NCBI GenBank assembly: GCA_947168365.1
Contig: CAMVLO010000042.1
Span: forward strand, 1-39,017
Length of the DNA: 39,017 bases
Origin: UBA3824 sp017541145
GTDB taxonomy: Bacteria > Bacteroidota > Bacteroidia > Bacteroidales > UBA3824
Reading direction: 5' to 3'
The stretch's first letter is position 1. Each line of letters begins with the position of its first letter. Below, piece by piece: positions 24,077-32,983 of the stretch. Position numbers and translations under genes: made by a program. The notes under the pieces are model-generated. The model saw nothing but the letters and a program-made list of their open reading frames with translations, did not search any database and was not told the DNA's origin.

Positions 24077-24694
24077 ATGGAAAACTCAGAACAGCAAAAC
24101 ACAGTTCCAGCCCCACAATTCAGACCGCCCGGATGCGGAGTTTTACTGCTTTTAATTGTGGTAGTTTTGTTAACAATCTCGTATTTTAAATGCGAAGCGC
24201 CGGTAAAAATTGAAAATCAAGAAATTGTAGATGTAAGTCCAACCGTGATTAAACAGTTACAAATTCGTAAAGAATGGTGTTTCAGAGAAATTGCAATGGA
24301 GGAAACTTCTGAAATTAAAGGAATTACGGGAAGCCTTCTGAAAAGATATTACGGTGTGATGCGTCTTGGTGTAAAGTTGGATTCGATAAACGAAAATTAC
24401 GTACAATTCAATAAAAACGAACAAGTTTTAACGATTCAACTTCCTAAAATTGAGGTTCTTGACGATAATTTTATCGATGAAACCAAAACCGAAACTTTAG
24501 TTGAAAATGCTTGGACAAAATTTAATAACGAGGAATTGAAACGATGTTTCAACCAAGCAAAACGTAAAATGATTGAAAATAATTTTACAACAAAAAATAT
24601 AGAACTTGCTGAAGATCAAGGTAAAACAGAAATTAAAAGACTTGTAAAATCATCAGGATATTCAGGAAAAATTGAAGTAGAATTTATAAAATAG
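24077..24694 (+). CDS. DUF4230 domain protein, membrane anchored
   Basis: A 205-residue protein with a Pro-rich N-terminus and a single membrane helix at about residues 24-41 (VLLLLIVVVLLTISYF). The outer domain shows the same pattern as the preceding protein: GVMRLGVKLDSINENY, then LTIQLPKIEVLDDNF and a C-terminal helix NQAKRKMIENN. The two are therefore paralogues encoded side by side, one lipid-anchored and one membrane-anchored. They may form a heteromer. The start ATG 2 bases after the upstream stop implies coupled translation. Confidence 0.75.
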   Translation: MENSEQQNTVPAPQFRPPGCGVLLLLIVVVLLTISYFKCEAPVKIENQEIVDVSPTVIKQLQIRKEWCFREIAMEETSEIKGITGSLLKRYYGVMRLGVKLDSINENYVQFNKNEQVLTIQLPKIEVLDDNFIDETKTETLVENAWTKFNNEELKRCFNQAKRKMIENNFTTKNIELAEDQGKTEIKRLVKSSGYSGKIEVEFIK

Positions 24695-24708
24695 AAAAGT
24701 TGCATTGT

Positions 24709-24716
24709 TATCTTTG
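24709..24716 (+). promoter_or_regulatory. -7 box of the MFS gene
   Basis: TATCTTTG, a perfect TAnnTTTG match 17 bases before the ATG at 24734. No -33 TTTG is seen at the usual distance. Confidence 0.45.
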
Positions 24717-24733
24717 TCACAAAAAATAAAGTC

Positions 24734-25897
24734 ATGACAATCAGCAAAATAAAACACAATTCCCGAATCGCGATAACTTCGCAATTTTTCTTGATGGGAT
24801 TATTATTTTCTACAATAATTTCCAGATTTCCCGCATTGAAAGAAATTTATAATCTTTCGATGTCAGAACTAAGTCTTGTACCATTTGCGATGTCGGGCGG
24901 CGCGTTGTTGAGTATGCCGTTATGTATTTATTTATCAAGCAGATACGGAAGTCGTAAAGTCGGACTATTTTGTTTCGCTCAATGCTTGTGGTTAAGTGCA
25001 ATTGTATTAATGCCAAACAAAACTTGCCTATACATTGCAGCCATGCTTTACGGTTCACTCATGCAACTCGCAGATATCGGCATGAACGGCAACTCAATAT
25101 TGGTGGAAAAAGCGTACAAACGACCGATTTTAGGATTTTTTCATTCCGCTTTTTACTTTGGAGTTGCTACGGGAGGCGCAATTAGTATCATTACAATGGT
25201 AACGGGTATTTCGATAATTGTACATTATATCGCAACTTCAATTGTAGGCGTAATTTGGTTTTGGTTCAATCACATATTTTATTTGCACGAAACTACTGAA
25301 AAAACTTCCGAAAACAAAAAATTCAAAATCATGTTGCCGAAAGGAATTTTGCTGTTGATTGCGTTTGTAGCATTTTGCGGCAGAATAATCGAAGGCAGCA
25401 TTTCGGATTGGAGTACAGTTTACATGAAAACCATGATTGAATTAACAGAGATGTATTCGCCTGTTGGACTGATAGTTTACGCGCTTTTCATTGCCTTCGG
25501 AAGACTATTTACGGACACAATTAGAAAACATTTCAGCGATATAAATATTATCTTGGGCTGCGGCGTTGTTACGGGAATAGGACTTTTAGTAATGATAAGC
25601 GGAACAAATGTCTATCTTGCAATTACAGGATTATTGATTTCCGGATTCGGATTAAGTTGCTTTGTACCAGTAATTTACTCGCTTGCCGGAAATCAAAAAG
25701 ATGTAAATCCCGGATTGGGAATTGCGATGGTAAACACTGTTTCGGGAACAGGATTTTTGTTTGGACCGTCTGTAATAGGCTTTATTGCAGAGCATTACAA
25801 TTTACGAGTATCTTTTATGTATGTTTTGGCTGTTACAATGATTATGATATTTTTAGCAAGTTTAGTAAAAAAAAAGTCAGAAATATCAAATAATTAG
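24734..25897 (+). CDS. Major facilitator superfamily transporter, YbjJ-like
   Basis: A 387-residue inner-membrane protein with 12 predicted helices. The helix 2-3 loop carries the MFS signature SSRYGSRKVG. Helix 5 has FHSAFYFGVATGGA, and the second half has EGSISDWSTVYMK and GRLFTDTIRK. These fit the YbjJ/fucose-permease-like branch, which includes sugar transporters. The substrate is not certain. Because a secreted beta-galactosidase gene starts 32 bases after its stop, uptake of galactose or a related sugar is a plausible inference. Confidence 0.8.
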   Translation: MTISKIKHNSRIAITSQFFLMGLLFSTIISRFPALKEIYNLSMSELSLVPFAMSGGALLSMPLCIYLSSRYGSRKVGLFCFAQCLWLSAIVLMPNKTCLYIAAMLYGSLMQLADIGMNGNSILVEKAYKRPILGFFHSAFYFGVATGGAISIITMVTGISIIVHYIATSIVGVIWFWFNHIFYLHETTEKTSENKKFKIMLPKGILLLIAFVAFCGRIIEGSISDWSTVYMKTMIELTEMYSPVGLIVYALFIAFGRLFTDTIRKHFSDINIILGCGVVTGIGLLVMISGTNVYLAITGLLISGFGLSCFVPVIYSLAGNQKDVNPGLGIAMVNTVSGTGFLFGPSVIGFIAEHYNLRVSFMYVLAVTMIMIFLASLVKKKSEISNN

Positions 25898-25917
25898 ATT
25901 ACCTTTGGCAATCTAAT
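25893..25917 (+). promoter_or_regulatory. Inverted repeat around the -7 box of the beta-galactosidase gene
   Basis: ATTAGATT (25893-25900) and AATCTAAT (25910-25917) form a perfect 8-base inverted repeat. The -7 box TACCTTTG (25900-25907) sits in the middle. The overlap suggests an operator that controls the galactosidase gene. It could also act as a weak AT-rich terminator of the MFS gene, but there is no following T-run. Confidence 0.5.
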
Positions 25918-25929
25918 ATATTACTTAAT

Positions 25930-28900
25930 ATGAAAAGCAAAAAACTGAAAAAGATCTTAGTTACCACACTTACATTATGCGGTACGTTAAGTGCTGGAGC
26001 ACAGCAACTTCCTGTGCAAGCTACCAATCCTGACATCACACAGGAAAACCGCGAGAAAATGCACATTACATGGTTTCCTTACGATGATTTAAATAAAGCG
26101 TTGGAAGATAACGAACAATCAAGTTATTACATGTCACTAAACGGAACATGGAAATTCTTGTTTTGTGAAAATCCCGGCAAATGTCCGGAAGGTTTTGAAA
26201 ATCAAAATTTTGACGACAGCAAATGGGGCACAATTCCGGTGCCGGGCGATTGGCAACTCAACGGATACGGTTATCCGATTTACACAAATGTAATTTACGA
26301 TTTTTCTTACAATCCGCAACCTCCGACTGTACCTTTTGAAAACAACTGGACAGGTCTTTACCGTAAAGAATTTGAACTTCCGGAATCTTTTAAAGATCAA
26401 GAAGTTGTATTGCAAATTGGCGGCGCAAGAAGTGCAGTTTTTGTATATGTAAACGGAAAATATACAGGCTATTCGGAAGATTCAAAACTTGCTTGCGAAT
26501 TTGATATTACAAAATATCTTCAAAAAGGTAAAAACGTATTGTCATTCAAGATTTTGCGTTGGACAGACGCTTCTTACGTAGAAGATCAGGACTTTTTCAG
26601 ACTCAACGGAATAGAGCGCGATGTTTACTTGTACGCACGCCCTAAAACACACTTGACAAATGTAAAGGTTGTAGCAACAACAGAAGATTTGAAAAACGGT
26701 GCTGTAACTTGCGATTTCGATATCAAAAACAACGATTCAAAAGCAGCAGAACCAACAATCAAAGCTTCACTTTATGACAACGGTAATTTGATTACAACAG
26801 AATCATTAAAAGTAAACAAAATAGCAGCAAACAAATCTGCATTGCAAACTATAAAGTTGAATGTCAACAACATCCATCTTTGGTCTGGCGAAGATCCGTA
26901 CCTTTATAAATTGGTAGTGGAAATGCAAGGTCAAAAGAAACAAATTATGTCGTTTGACATCGGATTCAGAAAAGTAGAAATCAAAGACGGCGTTTTGCTT
27001 GTAAACGGTAAAAAAATCATAATAAAAGGTGTAAACCGTCACGAACATGATCAATTTACAGGTCACGTAATTACCAGAGAATCAATGCTGAACGATATTT
27101 TGATTATGAAAAGCAACAATATCAATGCAGTGAGAACTTGTCACTATCCAAACGATCCGTATTGGTACAAATTGTGCGACAAACTTGGCATTTATCTCGT
27201 GGACGAAGCAAACGTGGAAAGTCACGGAATGGGTTACGGCGACAAAACTCTGGCTAAAAACGAAAGTTATGCGCGTCCTCACATGGAACGCGTTATGAGA
27301 ATGGCAATTAGAGATATCAACCATCCTTCGGTAATTATTTGGAGTTTGGGCAACGAAGCCGGCAACGGTCCAAATTTTGTTAACGCTTACGATTCACTAA
27401 AAGCTTACGACAAAACCCGTCCTATACAATACGAACGTGCTGAACAAGAGAGAAATACAGATATTGTTTGTCCGATGTACGCATGGGATTACATGAAATA
27501 TTACGGCAACGAAAAGCACGAAAGACCGATGATTCTTTGTGAATATGCTCATGCAATGGGCAATAGCGTCGGCGGTTTTGATGAATATTTATACTTTTTT
27601 AAAAATAGTTACCAATTGCAAGGCGGATTTATTTGGGACTGGGTAGACCAAGGAATTTCCAAAGAAGCCGGCAACCAGACTTATTGGGGCTGGGGCGGCG
27701 ATTGGGGTCCAAATGATGTACCGTCTGACCATAATTTCTGTATGAACGGTATCGTAAATCCGGACAGAAGTGCGCATCCGTCGCTTTTACAAGTAAAATA
27801 CAATTATCAAAATATTGATACTAAGCTTGTTGGCAACAAAATCGAAATCAAAAATAATTACATGTTTTCTGATTTGAGCAATTTTAAAATTAAATACGAA
27901 ATCAGCGAAAACGGTGAAATTATCAAAAGTTCCGAAATGGATTGTCCTGCTGTAAAAGCCGGTGAAAGTCAGCAAGTTGAAATAAAAGAATTAAGCCAAA
28001 TAAACCAAGTTTACGGCAAAGAATATTTCTTGAATGTTTATTATATCACAAAAGCGGATACCAAAAACGGACTTTTCAAGAATACAGAACTTGCAAAAGA
28101 ACAAATGATAATTGCAAACAAGGCTTCTAAACCTGAAGTTGCAAAAACAAAAGTTGACAAAACTAAAATTAAAATTGCAAAAACAGACAATGAAACTGTA
28201 ATTACAGCAAAAAATTTGACAATCGGTTTCGACAACAAAAACGGTTTTGTTAACAAAATAGAACTCAACAACAGCGGTAAAAACATCTTGAAATCACCGG
28301 TAAAACCGAATTTTTGGCGTGCTCCAACCGATAATGATTTTGGTAACAGAATGGATAAACGTTGCGAAAATTGGAAGAAAGATTGCGCCGAAATGAAGGT
28401 AATTTCAATGGAAACTCAGAATTTGAAAACTTATTCTGTAACAACTGTAACATACTCATTACCAAATACAAACACAAATTTAACAGTTGAATACAAAATT
28501 CAAGGAAACGGAATTGTAGATGTTACAGAAAAGCTTTTAGTAAAAGAAAAGAAAGAAAAACCGGAATATTTGCCGCGTTTCGGATTTAACTTTTGGATTA
28601 CAAAGGATTACAAATCAGTTGAATGGTTTGGACGCGGACCTCACGAAAATTATATCGACAGAAAAACTTCGGCATTCGTAGGAAAATATCATTCGGATCC
28701 GGAAGATTTGTATTACGCATATCCATCTCCGCAAGAAAATGGAAACCGTTGTGATACAAGAAGTTTAAAACTTTCTAATTCAAAAGAAACAATTGAATTT
28801 GTTTGCGAAAACAATGACAAACTTTTTGAATTTTCAGTTTTGCCATTTTCAATTGAGGATTTAACACAAAACGAGCGCGGAACAAAACACACAATTGATT

Positions 28901-29046
28901 TGCCGGCAAATGATTTCTACTCAGTAACAATTGATTACAAAAATCAAGGACTTGGCTGTATAGATTCATGGGGCGCAATGCCATTGAAAGAATATCTGAT
29001 TCCGGTAGAAAATATCGAATTTAAATTCAGATTTCAAGTAAAATAA
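25930..29046 (+). CDS. Secreted beta-galactosidase, glycoside hydrolase family 2
   Basis: A 1038-residue GH2 enzyme with an N-terminal signal peptide (ILVTTLTLCGTLSAGA) that directs it out of the cytoplasm, unlike E. coli LacZ. Domain order follows LacZ: sugar-binding domain (WFPYDDLNKA, VPGDWQLNGYGYPIYTN), immunoglobulin-like domain, TIM barrel, second immunoglobulin-like domain and the C-terminal Bgal_small_N domain (FWRAPTDNDFGNR, WFGRGPHENYIDR). The acid/base is Glu476 in SLGNEAGNG and the nucleophile Glu538 in ILCEYAHAMGNS. All catalytic residues are intact. The periplasm or cell surface is the expected location. The substrate could be lactose or galactosides from host or plant glycans. 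Confidence 0.93.
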   Translation: MKSKKLKKILVTTLTLCGTLSAGAQQLPVQATNPDITQENREKMHITWFPYDDLNKALEDNEQSSYYMSLNGTWKFLFCENPGKCPEGFENQNFDDSKWGTIPVPGDWQLNGYGYPIYTNVIYDFSYNPQPPTVPFENNWTGLYRKEFELPESFKDQEVVLQIGGARSAVFVYVNGKYTGYSEDSKLACEFDITKYLQKGKNVLSFKILRWTDASYVEDQDFFRLNGIERDVYLYARPKTHLTNVKVVATTEDLKNGAVTCDFDIKNNDSKAAEPTIKASLYDNGNLITTESLKVNKIAANKSALQTIKLNVNNIHLWSGEDPYLYKLVVEMQGQKKQIMSFDIGFRKVEIKDGVLLVNGKKIIIKGVNRHEHDQFTGHVITRESMLNDILIMKSNNINAVRTCHYPNDPYWYKLCDKLGIYLVDEANVESHGMGYGDKTLAKNESYARPHMERVMRMAIRDINHPSVIIWSLGNEAGNGPNFVNAYDSLKAYDKTRPIQYERAEQERNTDIVCPMYAWDYMKYYGNEKHERPMILCEYAHAMGNSVGGFDEYLYFFKNSYQLQGGFIWDWVDQGISKEAGNQTYWGWGGDWGPNDVPSDHNFCMNGIVNPDRSAHPSLLQVKYNYQNIDTKLVGNKIEIKNNYMFSDLSNFKIKYEISENGEIIKSSEMDCPAVKAGESQQVEIKELSQINQVYGKEYFLNVYYITKADTKNGLFKNTELAKEQMIIANKASKPEVAKTKVDKTKIKIAKTDNETVITAKNLTIGFDNKNGFVNKIELNNSGKNILKSPVKPNFWRAPTDNDFGNRMDKRCENWKKDCAEMKVISMETQNLKTYSVTTVTYSLPNTNTNLTVEYKIQGNGIVDVTEKLLVKEKKEKPEYLPRFGFNFWITKDYKSVEWFGRGPHENYIDRKTSAFVGKYHSDPEDLYYAYPSPQENGNRCDTRSLKLSNSKETIEFVCENNDKLFEFSVLPFSIEDLTQNERGTKHTIDLPANDFYSVTIDYKNQGLGCIDSWGAMPLKEYLIPVENIEFKFRFQVK

Positions 29047-29058
29047 TTTTTTTTTGAC

Positions 29059-29090
29059 TGAGCCGTGAATTATCACGGCTCATTTTTTTT
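29059..29090 (+). terminator. Rho-independent terminator of the beta-galactosidase gene
   Basis: TGAGCCGTGA (29059-29068) pairs perfectly with TCACGGCTCA (29073-29082) and is followed by eight T (29083-29090). The convergent gene at 29080-29616 ends inside it, its stop codon lying in the right arm. Confidence 0.9.
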
Positions 29091-29616
29091 CAATAACTTC
29101 AAAATAATCAGGATATTTTTCTGAAAGTTTTATAATTACCGTATCACCGTCTTCGTATTGGTCGTAAACTCTTTTTTGGAGAATTTCTCTTTCTAAAAAA
29201 ACATTTTTTCCGGTTTCATCGGTGAATTTCACATTGAAAAAATAGTGTATACGATGTTTTCCAAATTCTGTTTTTTGGTTAAAATACTTGTAAAGAATTG
29301 CAGTTTGTAAATGTGATTCATTATCAAACTTTTCTGCAAATTTGTCACTACCAAGAAAACAAGAAACGTAAAAAATTATAACTAAGAAAATACCAATAAC
29401 CCATTTATTAAATTTTCTATTAGCTGAAAAAAATTCCGGACAAAAAACTGCAAAATAAACAGCACAAACAAATAAATTTGACATACATGCTATTCCGAAA
29501 TTCCGACCCGTCCAATCACCGTTTGCCGACATCAAAAAGTAATTAATTACAGCCAACACAAAGCCCAATAAAAGAGGATAAATCCAATATTTTAAAAATG
29601 ATTTTTTCTTATCCAT
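29080..29616 (-). CDS. Hypothetical membrane protein
   Basis: A 178-residue protein with three predicted membrane helices (about residues 10-30, 42-62 and 72-88) and a hydrophilic C-terminal half with alternating strands (HYFFNVKFTDETGKNVFLER, DTVIIKLSEKYPDYFEVIE). I do not recognise a family. The strand pattern in the tail resembles a small beta-barrel such as an OB-like or DUF3592-like domain, but this is a guess. It lies downstream of the MoxR gene in the same orientation, but a terminator-like hairpin lies between them. Confidence 0.6.
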   Translation of the reverse strand: MDKKKSFLKYWIYPLLLGFVLAVINYFLMSANGDWTGRNFGIACMSNLFVCAVYFAVFCPEFFSANRKFNKWVIGIFLVIIFYVSCFLGSDKFAEKFDNESHLQTAILYKYFNQKTEFGKHRIHYFFNVKFTDETGKNVFLEREILQKRVYDQYEDGDTVIIKLSEKYPDYFEVIEKK

Positions 29617-29644
29617 ACAATTTAAAAGTGTTTAATTGTAAAAA

Positions 29645-29689
29645 ATGTTAAAAAATTAAAGGCACTGCAATTTCAATTACAATGCCTTT
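29645..29689 (-). terminator. Terminator-like hairpin after the moxR gene
   Basis: AAAGGCA (29658-29664) pairs with TGCCTTT (29683-29689), with interrupted inner pairing. On the minus strand the stem is followed by a T-rich tail (plus-strand A-rich 29645-29657). It probably ends the four-gene PPIase-moxR transcript. Confidence 0.6.
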
Positions 29690-29715
29690 AGTTTTATAAA
29701 TACAAAATACTTATT

Positions 29716-30681
29716 TTAAAGCATTTTTGAAATAAGCATATCTTCAGTAAGACCTTCGGCCTCAGCTTGATAATTTCTGACAATACGATGACGCAAAACC
29801 GGCAACGCAACAGCTTTAACATCCTCAATATCAGGAGAATACTTACCGTGAAGAAGTGCATAAGTTTTAGCACCGATTACAAGATATTGTGACGCACGAG
29901 GACCGGCACCCCAGTTGAGATATTTGTTTGCCAACGGATCGGCATTTGCTGTATTCGGACGTGTTTTTGCAACAAGAGTAACAGCATATTTTACAACATT
30001 GTCAGCAACAGGAGCACGTTTGATAAGCTCACGAAAATAGATAATTTCTTCAGCAGAAATTACTTTTTGAGTTTCAACAACAATATCTTTTGTAGTATTC
30101 TTAACAATTGTAATCTCGTCTTCCAACTGCGGATAATCAAGAATTACATTAAACATAAAACGGTCTAACTGAGCTTCCGGCAAAGGATACGTACCTTCCT
30201 GTTCTACAGGGTTTTGAGTAGCCAAAACAAAAAACGGTTCATCCAATTTGTAATTATTACCGGAAACCGTAACAGTGTGCTCCTGCATCGCCTCAAGCAA
30301 AGCGGATTGAGTCTTCGGAGGAGTACGGTTGATTTCGTCGGCAAGAATGATATTCGCGAAAACCGGACCTTTTACAAACTTGAATTGCTTGTTTTCGTCC
30401 AAAATCTCAGAACCGGTGATATCGCTCGGCATAAGGTCAGGAGTAAACTGAATACGCTTGTATTTGAGGTCAAGTGCCTTAGCTATTGTATTGACAAGCA
30501 ATGTTTTAGCCAGTCCCGGAACACCAACCAAAAGGCAATGTCCGCCGGCAAACATCACGGTAAGAACTTGTTCGATAATTTCTTTTTGACCGAAAACTAC
30601 TTTACCGATTTCGCTAATCATTTTATCGTGCTTGATTTTCAAATCGTCAGCAGCTTCTACGTCGTTATTGTATTGTTTCAT
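29716..30681 (-). CDS. MoxR family AAA+ ATPase
   Basis: A 321-residue cytoplasmic AAA+ ATPase. Motifs: VVFGQKEIIEQVL at the start, Walker A GVPGLAKT (residues 53-60), Walker B ILADEINR at about 110-117, the MoxR-typical TPPKTQSALLEAMQE, sensor 1 LATQNPVEQEGTYPLPEAQLDRF and the C-terminal lid RASQYLVIGAKTYALL. MoxR proteins act as chaperone-like partners for von Willebrand A-domain proteins and are usually followed by a DUF58 gene. Here it is instead the last gene of an operon of SurA-like proteins, 7 bases after the previous stop, with a terminator behind it. Confidence 0.92.
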   Translation of the reverse strand: MKQYNNDVEAADDLKIKHDKMISEIGKVVFGQKEIIEQVLTVMFAGGHCLLVGVPGLAKTLLVNTIAKALDLKYKRIQFTPDLMPSDITGSEILDENKQFKFVKGPVFANIILADEINRTPPKTQSALLEAMQEHTVTVSGNNYKLDEPFFVLATQNPVEQEGTYPLPEAQLDRFMFNVILDYPQLEDEITIVKNTTKDIVVETQKVISAEEIIYFRELIKRAPVADNVVKYAVTLVAKTRPNTANADPLANKYLNWGAGPRASQYLVIGAKTYALLHGKYSPDIEDVKAVALPVLRHRIVRNYQAEAEGLTEDMLISKML

Positions 30682-30688
30682 AGTATGA

Positions 30689-32104
30689 TTATTTTTTTAT
30701 TTCAGTGTGCAACCAACCATCGTATTCAAAAGGACAAGTTTTGTATGATTTGTCAATTTTGATATAAGTTGATTTAGATTTTTCTGCAATCCATTTGTCG
30801 TATGCTTTTTTATATTTTTCGTTCAAAGCCATATCCTGAATGTCCTGATAATCAGTTTCAATTGTAGCCTGATGCGGCAAAACTTTGGATTTTACATAAA
30901 GGATTTTGTAAACAGTATTTCCCTTATCATCATAAGTTTCAAAAGGTTTTGAAAACTGACCGGCTTCAAGATTTTTGATTGCGTAATAATTTACCGGATA
31001 TATCTCATCCACAGTAAATTTTGCATTGCCGGAATACGGATTTACAACCAAACCGCCATTTTTAGAAGTTTTGGAATCTTCGGAAAACAATTTGGCAGCA
31101 TCATCAAAAGTATACTTTTTGTCAACAAGACCGTTGTAAATTGTATCAATCTTTTGTTTCGCTTTTGTTTTGGCTTCAAAAGTGAATTTCGGTTTCATCA
31201 AAATATGTCGAACATTGATGCGTTCTCCCTTTCTATCAATAAGTTGAATGATATGATAACCGAAATCAGACTTAACAACATCGGAAATTGAATCTTTTTT
31301 CAGCGCAAAAGCCGCAGTTGCAAATTCCGGAACAAGTTCACTACGCGACATCATTCCAAGCTCGCCGCCTTTGGGTGAAGAACCCGGATCTTCAGAATAC
31401 AAAATCGCTTTTGTCTCGAAAAGTGCGCCTTCGTTTAGTACTTCGTTTTTAATTTTCAACAAACGTTGTTTTACTTCGTCAATATCTTTTTTTGAAATTT
31501 CAGGATAAATTACAATTTGCTGCATCTCAAGAGTCAAGTCAATAAGCGGCAAAGAATCTTTTGGTAACTTTTTGTAAAAATTGTTAACCTCAGAAGGCGA
31601 AACTTTTATATCGCTTGTAATTTGATTGCGTTCACGTTGAGAAAGTAATTGATCTTCAGTAACATCACGCAAATCTTCCTTGATTTCAGCCAAAGGCTTA
31701 TTGAAATATTCTTCCACCTTTTCAAGTCCGCCCAACTGGTCGATAAAACCTTGCAAACGATTTTGAATTTCGGCATCCACTTCCTTTTCAGAAACCTCCA
31801 AAGAGTCGATTTGTGCCTGAGTGACAAGGAGTTTCTGATAAAGCATATCTTCGTAAATCTTACATTTTCCGGCAGATTGATTTCTGACTTTTGCCTGAAG
31901 ATACTGAGCTTCGATTGCAGATTCAAGAATAATTTTATTGCCAACTATACCAACCACTTTGTCAACCACAACGGTATCAGTTTTTGGAGCGGCATATATG
32001 TTTTCACGGTTTACAATTTCCTGACCAACAGCGTATTGACCAGCAAATATCAACGGAAATAATAATCCAATTGAAGCCTTTTTAGATCTATTCATTTTTG
32101 TCAT
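30689..32104 (-). CDS. SurA-like peptidyl-prolyl isomerase with two parvulin domains
   Basis: A periplasmic folding factor of the SurA type for outer-membrane proteins, 471 residues. A signal peptide (IGLLFPLIFAGQYAVGQ) precedes a SurA N-terminal helical domain (about 45-175). Two parvulin domains follow: about 190-300, with SEDPGSSPKGGELG, and about 300-405, with NVRHILMKPK and FSEDSKTSKNGG. A C-terminal helix and basic tail close it. The start is either ATG 32104 or ATG 32095; both overlap the upstream gene, by 17 or 8 bases, which indicates translational coupling. The longer 32152 reading lacks a signal peptide at its start and is rejected. It belongs to the minus-strand operon starting at 34909. 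Confidence 0.88.
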   Translation of the reverse strand: MTKMNRSKKASIGLLFPLIFAGQYAVGQEIVNRENIYAAPKTDTVVVDKVVGIVGNKIILESAIEAQYLQAKVRNQSAGKCKIYEDMLYQKLLVTQAQIDSLEVSEKEVDAEIQNRLQGFIDQLGGLEKVEEYFNKPLAEIKEDLRDVTEDQLLSQRERNQITSDIKVSPSEVNNFYKKLPKDSLPLIDLTLEMQQIVIYPEISKKDIDEVKQRLLKIKNEVLNEGALFETKAILYSEDPGSSPKGGELGMMSRSELVPEFATAAFALKKDSISDVVKSDFGYHIIQLIDRKGERINVRHILMKPKFTFEAKTKAKQKIDTIYNGLVDKKYTFDDAAKLFSEDSKTSKNGGLVVNPYSGNAKFTVDEIYPVNYYAIKNLEAGQFSKPFETYDDKGNTVYKILYVKSKVLPHQATIETDYQDIQDMALNEKYKKAYDKWIAEKSKSTYIKIDKSYKTCPFEYDGWLHTEIKK

Positions 32105-32978
32105 CTTGTTGTTTTGAACTGAAATATTCAAGATTGCCGCTGTTAACAGCATTGTCGTAAATATTTTGTTCCAATTCTGTTATTAATTTAGTAGTACGTT
32201 TGTTAGTTAAAGTTCTGGAAATAGTATATTTTGCCATCTCAAAAGGCATAACACCGCCCGTCGGAATAGAATTTCTAATTTTCAGCAAGTAAACAAACTC
32301 TGAATCAGAAAGTTTAATTACGCCGTGAGATTTTACCATATCATTTTTTTCGCTGATTTGTTCCGGCAAATTACGAGCTGCCTCAGCCAAAGTTATCCAA
32401 CGGGATTCAAAATTATCAAATCTTGTAGCTTTCAACTTACAAAATTCCAACAATTCCAAAGAGTCAGACTCGTTATGAAAATCAAGAAGTTTACGAATTG
32501 TTCTCACATAATCGTCATTATTTAGCGAAACCTGTACAAAAATTGCTTGAACAATTGTATTATTCAATTTGAAATCGTCAGGGTGAGAATTATAATATTC
32601 CAACGCTTGCTCTTCGGTAACAACTGTATCGAGATTTTGAGCGATAAATTCGTCTTTATACTTGTAAGTCAACAAGTTGTTACGATATTCTTCCAATCTT
32701 TTTTCAACATCTTTTTGTTCCGGACTAAGATAAAGTTCAGCTTTTTTAATCATAAGTTGCTGACGAGCCCAAACATTGATGTAACTGCTTACGATTTTTG
32801 CACTGTCAGCTTTGGAAGCTCCTTTTGGAACCAAATCACCCAAATCTTCGTAATAAAGATAACTATCGTAAACCCGCACCAAAGGTGTTTTGTTATTTAA
32901 ATTGTCAGTGGCTGAGCATGACATCAACAAAGATGATGCTGCAACCGCACTAAAAAATATGTGTTTTAAAGTTTTCAT
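32088..32978 (-). CDS. SurA-like periplasmic chaperone lipoprotein without a clear parvulin core
   Basis: A 296-residue lipoprotein with a signal ending in SSLLMSC (Cys21). The sequence then reads like the N-terminal chaperone domain of SurA/PpiD proteins: helix-rich segments with ARQQLMIKKAELYLSPEQKDVEKRLEEYRNN-type patterns and TVVTEEQALEYYNSHPDDFK. The catalytic parvulin motifs (the GGxLGW pattern and H-x-x-H positions) are not visible, so it may have only chaperone activity. It lies 5 bases after the 641-residue relative upstream and overlaps the downstream SurA gene. Confidence 0.78.
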   Translation of the reverse strand: MKTLKHIFFSAVAASSLLMSCSATDNLNNKTPLVRVYDSYLYYEDLGDLVPKGASKADSAKIVSSYINVWARQQLMIKKAELYLSPEQKDVEKRLEEYRNNLLTYKYKDEFIAQNLDTVVTEEQALEYYNSHPDDFKLNNTIVQAIFVQVSLNNDDYVRTIRKLLDFHNESDSLELLEFCKLKATRFDNFESRWITLAEAARNLPEQISEKNDMVKSHGVIKLSDSEFVYLLKIRNSIPTGGVMPFEMAKYTISRTLTNKRTTKLITELEQNIYDNAVNSGNLEYFSSKQQDDKNE

Positions 32979-32983
32979 TCTGA

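Noticed and set aside
29059..29090. The hairpin after the galactosidase as a terminator for the convergent membrane-protein gene as well.
   Set aside because: On the minus strand the stem is followed by an A-run, not a T-run, so it supports termination only of the plus-strand gene.
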